Assembly (NCBI GenBank): GCA_001970955.1
Contig: MPUH01000036.1
Coordinates: 1-64,000, forward strand
Direction of reading: 5' to 3'
Source of the DNA: Stentor coeruleus
Taxonomy: Eukaryota; Ciliophora; Heterotrichea; Heterotrichida; Stentoridae
DNA length: 64,000 nt
The notes beneath the pieces were generated by a model. The model saw nothing but the letters and a program-made list of their open reading frames with translations. It was not told the origin of the DNA and did not search any database. A program made the position numbers and the translations under genes. How positions within the stretch are numbered: the stretch's first letter is position 1; each line of letters begins with the position of its first letter. Shown here one piece after another: positions 57,968 through 64,000 of this stretch.

Positions 57968-59430
57968 CTATTTCCACATTCTTAAGTAATAACCTACTTT
58001 CTCTATTGTTTTTTTCATAGTATTAATTCTGAATAAAATCGAATTATAACCTTTCATAAAGTAAATAAAATTTATTCTTCTAGATGATCCTTGAAGTATT
58101 ATTAAATTGTCACTTTCCCATGTAACAGGATACTTATTCCAAATCGATGAGTCGTCATAAAAATATAGATGTTTTGGGGTAACTATGAAATTTTCAAATA
58201 TAAATTTCGAATCCTCATTCAAACTAAAAGTTTCTAAAAAAGCGTCAGTTTTTTCATCGTATTTCAACAAAAATGGTAAATTACTGCCAGTAACATGAAT
58301 AAAATTATTAATAAGTGAACCTCTCATTTGAAAAGACGCAACTGGCAAATTTACTAATTCTTTCCATCTATTTGATTTAAGATTANAGGGCTAGACAATA
58401 GTCAAGCGATTATTCCTAACTAATACTAATAAGTGTTTTTTATGGTTCACTGCTTAAATTATCAGCTAATCTATAAATGAGATAAAGCTGTGAACCTCTC
58501 ATTTGAAAAGACGCAACTGGCAAATTTACTAATTCTTTCCATCTATTTGATTTAAGATTATATGATCGAGAAGTGGATAATAGCATAAGAGGCTCAGTAA
58601 GTCCACCGAAAATATAAATAAAATTGTTTTTCAACACAGCTTCAGTATAAGAATTATTATAGTCTTTTTTAATTTTCCGACTAGTACCTTTATAAATATC
58701 TATGATATATCCATCATTTATAGCTTTTTGAATATGATTAAGTCCTCCATAAATAAACAATTTATCTTTACTAATAGTACAAATTATGGCTAAACCCCTA
58801 TTTACATAATCACTTATTATTTTTTTTGAAAACTCAAGAGTGTCTAAATTAATCAAACCTATTTCATTAGTATTGGCTGGTCCTGAAATAATAAAAAACT
58901 CACTATCAACGACATTTGAAGATTTCTTATAATTTAGTAAATCGTAGTATTCTATATAATTTGGTTTTATATGCTCATATTTTATTTCAGCAAAAGTTTT
59001 AAATGAGCTCAAATATTCTAAAGTTTCAAAGTTTTTTTTGTTGACTTCTTTATATTTTTTGATTTCTTCTACTAGTGAGACTATCATTTTTTGATGACTT
59101 ATCAATTTATCTACAATAATTTTTATCTTTTATAATAGATTCAATTACAGAAGCAGAAGATTTTTGAATGTTTTGAATAGATTCATTTAAATATTTGTTT
59201 ACATTGATAACTAAAGTATTGAATAAATTACGTTTGTCTGGGCTTAAGGGTATTAATAATCGCTCTGGATTATGATATCCATCTGTAATTTGATGCTCTG
59301 CAAGATGTCTTTTGCAAATATAAATAGGAATTTCTCCACATTCACACATAAAAGTAGTGACCCTTCCACAATCGGGCTTGAAGCAAGAAAAATTCATATT
59401 TTTATTCAATAAATCACATCTAAAAACCAC
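57968..59430 (-). CDS. Zinc-finger/kelch-like gene, damaged in this assembly
   Basis: A single gene probably spans the region. The first ~107 codons carry a B-box-like zinc pattern (CFKPDCGRVTTFMCECGE, CKRHLAEH). They are followed, one frame over, by a coiled-coil start (MIVSLVEEIKKYKE) and kelch-like strands (FIISGPANTNEIGLI, DKLFIYGGLNH, NFIYIFGGLTEPLML). The frame changes near 59110-59125, most simply by one base in an A run; no good intron fits. Further on, the N at 58386 and a 71-nt duplication interrupt it. The true frame continues from VASFQMRGS into LINNFIHVTGSNLPFLLKY and ends at 57968. Confidence 0.6.
58315..58560. repeat. 71-nt direct repeat around N at 58386
   Basis: 58315-58385 and 58490-58560 are identical. 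Between them are the N and 103 bases whose first part (58387-58425) matches the end of the relic dispersed repeat (361-400). The join cuts the kelch-like gene. Confidence 0.85.
58387..58425 (+). repeat. Relic dispersed repeat, copy 3 (end only)
   Basis: The bases directly after the N, including GTCAAGCGATTATTCCTAAC, match the end of copy 1 (379-398) with few changes. In the copy 1 frame it reads TIVKRLFLTNT against TVVKRYFLTNT. Confidence 0.6.
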
Positions 59431-59616
59431 TAAAAATTCTAAGCATTAATTCTTCTTATAATAAACACAAACCAACTATGATTTTCTCTTTTTAAAGCGA
59501 ATTTGATTTTTAATCCCAATAATATTTGTTATAAAAATTATCCATAAACCCATTTCTCTAGGTTAAAAACTATTTAATGCTATAAAATTCATATTTAGCC
59601 TAACTTAAATGATTAT

Positions 59617-60252
59617 TTATTCTGTATCGCCCATTCTAGCCTTATCCCAAGCTTCTGCAATAGTTTTCTTCATACTATCATCACCATTTTCATACAGATT
59701 CTTCATAAGTCTAATAAGATTATCACCAGAAGTACTAGGTGTTTTTTCTTCCTCTTCTTTCTTTTTTCTAATTTGTGTTGTTGTAAGTCCGAGACGATCC
59801 CATTGAACTCCACTTTCTTCTTTTTTCATTGTGATACTAAATCCATTTGACTTATAAGTAATTCTAGCACTTTTTATATTCATGTGGATTGGTGAAAAAC
59901 GTAATCTGTAGTTGATTCCTTTGAAGTCTATAATTGACACACACATTGAAGTATTTGTGCTCTCAAAGCTCACTTTTTCCTTCGGATGCGATTTAAAGCC
60001 TTCAAAGCAAGTAACATAAATCTTAACATTATCATCATCTTGTTCCCAGGCAAAGCGATCAATAGCTTTAAAGTTTAAACCTTCAGTATTCACAGATTCT
60101 TTCGTTTCAGATACAGGCAAGGATTTCAGATCCTCTTCGAGCTTTATTCTATGACTCATCAAAAAAGCTCGAACACTAGGCCTGGTGCATTCATTCGATA
60201 GCTTGTGAAGTTCATCAAGGTCCTGGTTGATTTCGAATTTTCGAGAATCCAT
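59617..60252 (-). CDS. CACYBP: CacyBP/SIP, Siah-interacting protein
   Basis: A 211-residue protein with the three-part order of calcyclin-binding/Siah-interacting protein: an N-terminal helical hairpin (~1-50), a CS domain (FAWEQDDDNVKIYVTCFEGF, ~65-150) and a C-terminal SGS-like region with the closing LIRLMKNLYENGDDSMKKTI then AEAWDKARMG. The length is close to the human protein (228). CacyBP/SIP joins Siah to SCF ligases in beta-catenin degradation in animals. Its neighbour on the same strand is a RING-type protein, but no functional link is shown. Confidence 0.87.
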   Translation of the reverse strand: MDSRKFEINQDLDELHKLSNECTRPSVRAFLMSHRIKLEEDLKSLPVSETKESVNTEGLNFKAIDRFAWEQDDDNVKIYVTCFEGFKSHPKEKVSFESTNTSMCVSIIDFKGINYRLRFSPIHMNIKSARITYKSNGFSITMKKEESGVQWDRLGLTTTQIRKKKEEEEKTPSTSGDNLIRLMKNLYENGDDSMKKTIAEAWDKARMGDTE

Positions 60253-60522
60253 TTATCACTTAATTTTTGATATTAGATTGTATAGAATAAACTTACAAGT
60301 TAAGGGGAAATGGCTTCAAGTGATTTTAGTCATTTGGATTGATATTATGTAAAAAAATATAGTAAACATTTTTTCCAATATAATTTCCTTAGAAATCTTA
60401 ATATACATTCTCTATCTCCTAACAATCAAAACCAAGCCACAGAAATTATTACAAAAAAAATCAACAGAAAAAACTATAAAAAATAACTTTCTAGATTAAT
60501 TATAGATTCTTTTAAAAGAAAA

Positions 60523-61257
60523 TCAGGAATGCTTAATTAAATTTACAATACTCGAAGCCGAATATCCTGAAACTTCCTTTAATGTTGATAGTAAGGCTCC
60601 AGTGCTTTTAGTATTCTTCATATTAGATGCTCCAACTTTAGAATACAAAAACACCCCACCAATAATTGAAGCAGTCAACAAAGCTGCATTTTTGAAAGAA
60701 AAACTTGTGTCAGGGGTATTTTTAACATTAGTTCCTCTATCTTTATCTGGCTTTTTACATCTAGGTTTAGGGTCTATCGGTCTTCTTATTGTTTGAGGTA
60801 CTCGCTTTTCACATGTTGGGGTTTGCTGGAATCTTGGAGTTGAATAATAGGCACTTTGCTTTTGAGATCTCATTGGGGTTTGTGATACTTCTGCAGTGCT
60901 TACTGTAGATAAAGTTTCTTCATTTATGCTTTCAGTATCATGTTCAACATCAAGAGGATTTTTACAGATAGAAGTGCCTTCATGAGAATTTTGCGCCTTT
61001 TGCTTTAAGTTTCCTCCTGAATTCACCGCCTGAGGCACTTCTTTACTAGGCTTTTGGGCGAGATTAAGTAGTCGAACGTTAATTCTGCACTGTTTTAGTT
61101 TCAAAAACTGCTTATCGAAAGGACAGAAGAAACTTGATTCAGCATACATAATTTTCGATAAACATTTTTGGCACAAATTATGTCCACATGGAAACAAAAC
61201 AGGCTTGCGTTTGTCATTATACACTCTCTTACAGTTCTTGCATATAGTATTCTCCAT
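60523..61257 (-). CDS. RING-type protein with membrane-like tail
   Basis: A 244-residue protein. The N-terminal CKNCKRVYNDKRK, then CGHNLCQKC and FFCPFDKQF form a C3HC4-like RING or a close variant. The last zinc pair is C-x2-D, which may weaken zinc binding. The middle is Ser/Thr/Pro-rich and disordered. Residues ~190-205 (NAALLTASIIGGVFLYSKVG) form a single hydrophobic segment near the C-terminus, so it may be a tail-anchored ligase of the ER or mitochondria (inference). Family name not assigned. Confidence 0.65.
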   Translation of the reverse strand: MENTICKNCKRVYNDKRKPVLFPCGHNLCQKCLSKIMYAESSFFCPFDKQFLKLKQCRINVRLLNLAQKPSKEVPQAVNSGGNLKQKAQNSHEGTSICKNPLDVEHDTESINEETLSTVSTAEVSQTPMRSQKQSAYYSTPRFQQTPTCEKRVPQTIRRPIDPKPRCKKPDKDRGTNVKNTPDTSFSFKNAALLTASIIGGVFLYSKVGASNMKNTKSTGALLSTLKEVSGYSASSIVNLIKHS

Positions 61258-61855
61258 ATATTATTTTTGGAATAATTATAAGTAAATATATTGAAATACA
61301 ATTAGTATTTTTAAGATATGAAAGTTAGGGATTATTTATATGAACTAAAAGATTTAATCATGGATAATAATATAGGGATTATACTATTTATCAAGGTTTA
61401 TTAGAAAAATAGATAAGGTTAAAATTGTTGAATATGTTGTTTGTAGATGTTTTTGTAAGAGTTTATTGTTGAATATGTTTTTGGTTAAGAAAATAAAGGA
61501 ATTTTGATTGGATTTATATATGAAGATTATTTCATATCAGCAAAAGAAATGAAGAGATACAAAAGTGTAGTATAAATAAAAACATTTCCTTTAATATTTT
61601 ACTATTTCTATCAAATAAATTTATCCATAATAATCTGCCACAGTTTTGCTTAAATACATGGAAAATATTTTATCTGTAACCTATTACAAATAAATTCAAA
61701 AAAGACATCCAACTTAATCTTAATCTATTAAAAACATCTTCCAAACTTACACAATCCAACCCTTTCCTCTATCCATATTCAAATTTCCCCGCAAAAATCC
61801 ACTTATAAAATCCAATCTCATATAAATCTAAATGTTAAAACATATTATTTATCTA
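61258..61855. other. Intergenic DNA between same-strand genes
   Basis: Upstream of the RING gene (to about 61560) it is poor in C on the plus strand. Nearer the LC8 stop (61600-61855) it is poor in G. Nothing else was recognised. Confidence 0.5.
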
Positions 61856-62173
61856 TTAAAAACCTAACTTATAGATCATAAATGCATACTTGCCTATATA
61901 GAAATAAATAAATCTTCTAGCTTCATGAGTACAATGACTGCCAAATCCTTTTCCTACAATAACATGCCAATAAGGAAGCCATTTCTCATCAAACCGTTGC
62001 TTGATAAATTTCGCCACTTCTTGTCCTTGAGCTTCGATTTCATAAGTTGTTGTAGCTTCTTTTGCAATTTTCACAGCATCTTCAAGCATATCATCAGGCA
62101 TATCTGGAGGCCATAATACACGAGCATCCATAAATGGTCTTAAGTCCTCTTTATCCCCTCCTATTTGCGCCAT
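61856..62173 (-). CDS. LC8-type dynein light chain
   Basis: A 105-residue dynein light chain of the LC8 family. The core motifs are intact: IEAQGQEVAKFIKQRFDEKW, YWHVIVGKGFGSHCTHE and FIYFYIGKYAFMIYKLG. LC8 dimers join dynein intermediate chains and many other partners. An N-terminal extension of ~15 residues (MAQIGGDKEDLRPFMDARV) is longer than in DYNLL1, so it may be an axonemal or divergent form. Its start is 11 nt after the stop of the upstream metallo-hydrolase gene on the same strand. Confidence 0.93.
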   Translation of the reverse strand: MAQIGGDKEDLRPFMDARVLWPPDMPDDMLEDAVKIAKEATTTYEIEAQGQEVAKFIKQRFDEKWLPYWHVIVGKGFGSHCTHEARRFIYFYIGKYAFMIYKLGF

Positions 62174-62184
62174 TTTATAACTTA

Positions 62185-63087
62185 CTAAAGTAGATTAAGA
62201 GGAAGTTTGAAGTATACTACTCCATTACTTTCAGGCTCAGGTAGTTGTCCATTCCTCAAATTTACTTGAAGGCTTTGCATTATGAGTTTTGGTAAAGACA
62301 ATTTCGCATCTCTTCCTTTCCTCCAAGCGACAAATTCTTCTTTAGTAGTTTTCATGTTCATCTGCTTGTTGTGATGTTTCTCAGCAAATACTGTAGTTTC
62401 CCAAGCAGGTTTTCTAGCTTCAGTACCATAATCATGTCCTACAAACACCCTACTTGTTTCTGGGAGTTCAAAAATTCTCTTAATACTATCATAAAGCTGA
62501 TCTGCTGAACCACCTGGAAAGTCACATCGTGCAGTTCCGAAATCAGGCATAAAAATTGTATCACCAGTAAAAATTGCATCTCCAATAATATAAACCATAC
62601 AAGCTGGGGTATGTCCTGGTGTAGCTAAAGCTCTTAATTCCATACTTCCAATATGTAGTTTATCTTCATCGTGTAGTAAAATATCAAATTCTGCACCTTT
62701 TAAAGAGATACTTTTAAGATTTAGAGCTTTAGCAAAGGTTTCTTGAACTTTTACGACATTAGCTCCGATTACGCTTTTAGCATTAGGAAATGCTTTTTTG
62801 AGGACTTGGGCACCGGTTAGATGATCAGCATGGACATGGGTTTCAAGGATGTGAGACAGGTTCCAATGATGGGATTTTATTTTGGATATTACCTTATCTG
62901 CATGAGTTGTTGAAGATTTGTGATTTACTGAGTCGTAATCTAGGACTGAGTCGATTACTGCTGCTTGGCCAGTTTGGCTACAGGAAACTATATAGCAACA
63001 AGTATTGGTATCTTCATGAAAAACACATTCTACCTTAGGCTTATGGGCAGCGGAGAACATCCTCTTTAAAAACATCCTGCTAAACAT
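62185..63087 (-). CDS. Mitochondrial persulfide-dioxygenase-like hydrolase
   Basis: A 300-residue metallo-beta-lactamase-fold enzyme with a likely mitochondrial targeting start (MFSRMFLKRMFSAAHKP, basic and amphipathic). The metal site HVHADH is at residues 84-89. PGHTPACM, FTGDTIF and VFVGHDYG supply the other ligands. The order and spacing match the ETHE1/glyoxalase-II group, with the DFGTARCDFPGGSADQLYDS region and a C-terminal RKGRDAKLSLP typical of persulfide dioxygenase and related bacterial hydrolases. Persulfide oxidation in mitochondria is therefore the best guess, but glyoxalase II activity cannot be excluded. It shares its upstream region with the divergent gene at 63676. Confidence 0.83.
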   Translation of the reverse strand: MFSRMFLKRMFSAAHKPKVECVFHEDTNTCCYIVSCSQTGQAAVIDSVLDYDSVNHKSSTTHADKVISKIKSHHWNLSHILETHVHADHLTGAQVLKKAFPNAKSVIGANVVKVQETFAKALNLKSISLKGAEFDILLHDEDKLHIGSMELRALATPGHTPACMVYIIGDAIFTGDTIFMPDFGTARCDFPGGSADQLYDSIKRIFELPETSRVFVGHDYGTEARKPAWETTVFAEKHHNKQMNMKTTKEEFVAWRKGRDAKLSLPKLIMQSLQVNLRNGQLPEPESNGVVYFKLPLNLL

Positions 63088-63675
63088 ATTTATGGTGATT
63101 AATTATCTTTATTAGTAAATATGCATATAGACTAAAATAAAATGTGGATTATTTAGGTACTCTAGTATCTTATTTTAAACTTATCAAGTACTTATAATAA
63201 TTATTATAGTATCTTTTTCTAAGATGCTAATTGCAGAGTTTTTTGATTAGAAAAAATATCATTTAAATATTATATTACATTAATACATATTAAGTCTTAA
63301 ATATAATATAAGAAGCATAGAAATATCTATATATAAGTTTTTTTTTACATAAAAATAAATAAGTTCTTAATAGATATTTACTTATTATCATTTTAATAAG
63401 ATGAGATTTTTTTTAGGTTTCGAATATTATACTTTAGCTTTAGAACTCTAAATATAATAACCTGAAAAAAAAATTTATAAATATATTCATTGAATATTAT
63501 ATTCTAAAACTTATATCATCTTAATAAATAACCTAAAACACAATTAAAAAGTTCAGTCTTTGGAAAATATTATTCTAAATAACTATTATAATACTATAAA
63601 TCTTTAAAAATTGTAATACTACATCATAGTCATCTTTCATTTTCATTATGTTTCTGATATCATCTTATAAAAAAA
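63088..63675. other. Divergent intergenic region
   Basis: Upstream region of two divergent genes. AT-rich, with A and T tracts. No recognisable element. Confidence 0.45.
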
Positions 63676-64000
63676 ATGATGAACGCCGAGCTGTATTTAA
63701 GCGCACAGGATGTTGCTCATTGGATGCTAATGAGTGAAACAAATCCTAGGCTAAAATACTTTGAAAGCAGAATCAGTGAAAAAATCAGCATTTTCGACAT
63801 CTCAGTCAAATGCAAAAATTTCGACCTAGATAAAATCTACGAAAGCAATCCACAAGTAAAAAACAATATCAAAAGAGGTAACAGCATGCTAGTTACTTTT
63901 AAAGTACCAAGAAGTTCTTTAGATTCCCCAATGCCTAATCCTTTAGATGAAGTAAATCCTCATGAAGAACATAAAGGAAAAAAATCAAAAAAAGAAAAAG
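63676..64000 (+). CDS. Unidentified gene, 5' part only
   Basis: An open frame starts at ATG 63676 (the next codon is also ATG) and runs to the window end, so only the first 108 codons are seen. It begins MMNAELYLSAQDVAHWMLMS, continues with YFESRISEKISIFDISVKCK, and ends in a Lys-rich stretch. Family not recognised. The composition and clean frame suggest a real gene. Confidence 0.6.
   Translation, partial: MMNAELYLSAQDVAHWMLMSETNPRLKYFESRISEKISIFDISVKCKNFDLDKIYESNPQVKNNIKRGNSMLVTFKVPRSSLDSPMPNPLDEVNPHEEHKGKKSKKEK

Noticed and set aside
59088-59126. A 17-nt GT...AG intron in the zinc-finger/kelch-like gene
   Set aside because: Its removal leads into a stop codon at once and its length differs from the 15-16-nt introns seen elsewhere.

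Overview
The window looks like macronuclear DNA of a heterotrich ciliate, most probably Stentor or a close relative. It is strongly AT-rich and gene-dense. TAA, TAG and TGA all end genes, so the genetic code is standard. At least five introns are only 15-16 nt long (GT...AG) and can be placed exactly because they restore a protein family alignment. Many gene products belong to cilia and centrin-type cytoskeleton. No rRNA, tRNA or CRISPR was seen. Four single N positions mark contig joins, each flanked by an exact direct repeat.

Layout. 0-5.6 kb: a relic repeat, TFIIH p62, a small orphan gene, an intron-bearing SR splicing factor (RRM plus two zinc knuckles) and a piggyBac relic. 5.6-14 kb: a 2659-residue protein with about eighteen 69-residue Sfi1-like repeats, then elongin C 27 nt later. 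14.4-18.3 kb: an ammonium transporter and a long gene-poor stretch with decayed coding fragments. 18.3-24.8 kb: calcineurin A, the ciliary protein CFAP65 and a RING/TRAF-type zinc finger protein starting 10 nt after CFAP65. 25.4-27.8 kb: a Bax-inhibitor-like membrane protein converging, with overlapping stops, on the WD40-cyclophilin PPWD1. 28.4-33 kb: two flavin monooxygenase paralogues, a decayed third copy and a second copy of the relic repeat.

33-48 kb: a coiled-coil/EF-hand-like protein, a MAPKK-like kinase whose true start lies before a 15-nt intron, two related LRR proteins and a kelch protein with N-myristoylation-type starts, an apparently domesticated Merlin/IS1595 transposase, and an RCC1-Sfi1-like fusion. 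47.8-57.8 kb: an F-box/zinc protein, a SHIPPO-repeat protein with a 15-nt intron, a secreted PHB-depolymerase-like esterase, a TPR/RRM-like protein, an RCC1 protein with a 15-nt intron, a 17-residue-repeat protein and an unusual oxidoreductase-MORN fusion. 58-64 kb: a zinc/kelch-like gene damaged by an assembly join, CacyBP/SIP, a RING protein with a membrane tail, LC8 dynein light chain 11 nt behind a mitochondrial metallo-beta-lactamase-fold hydrolase, and the start of an unidentified gene.

Several genes fit the biology of a large contractile, ciliated cell: CFAP65, SHIPPO and LC8 for axonemes; Sfi1-like proteins, calcineurin and EF-hand-like proteins for calcium-driven cytoskeleton; and lipid-anchored LRR/kelch/RCC1 proteins for the cortex. 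These links are inference from families; nothing in the window is an operon in the bacterial sense, although some neighbours are only 10-11 nt apart.
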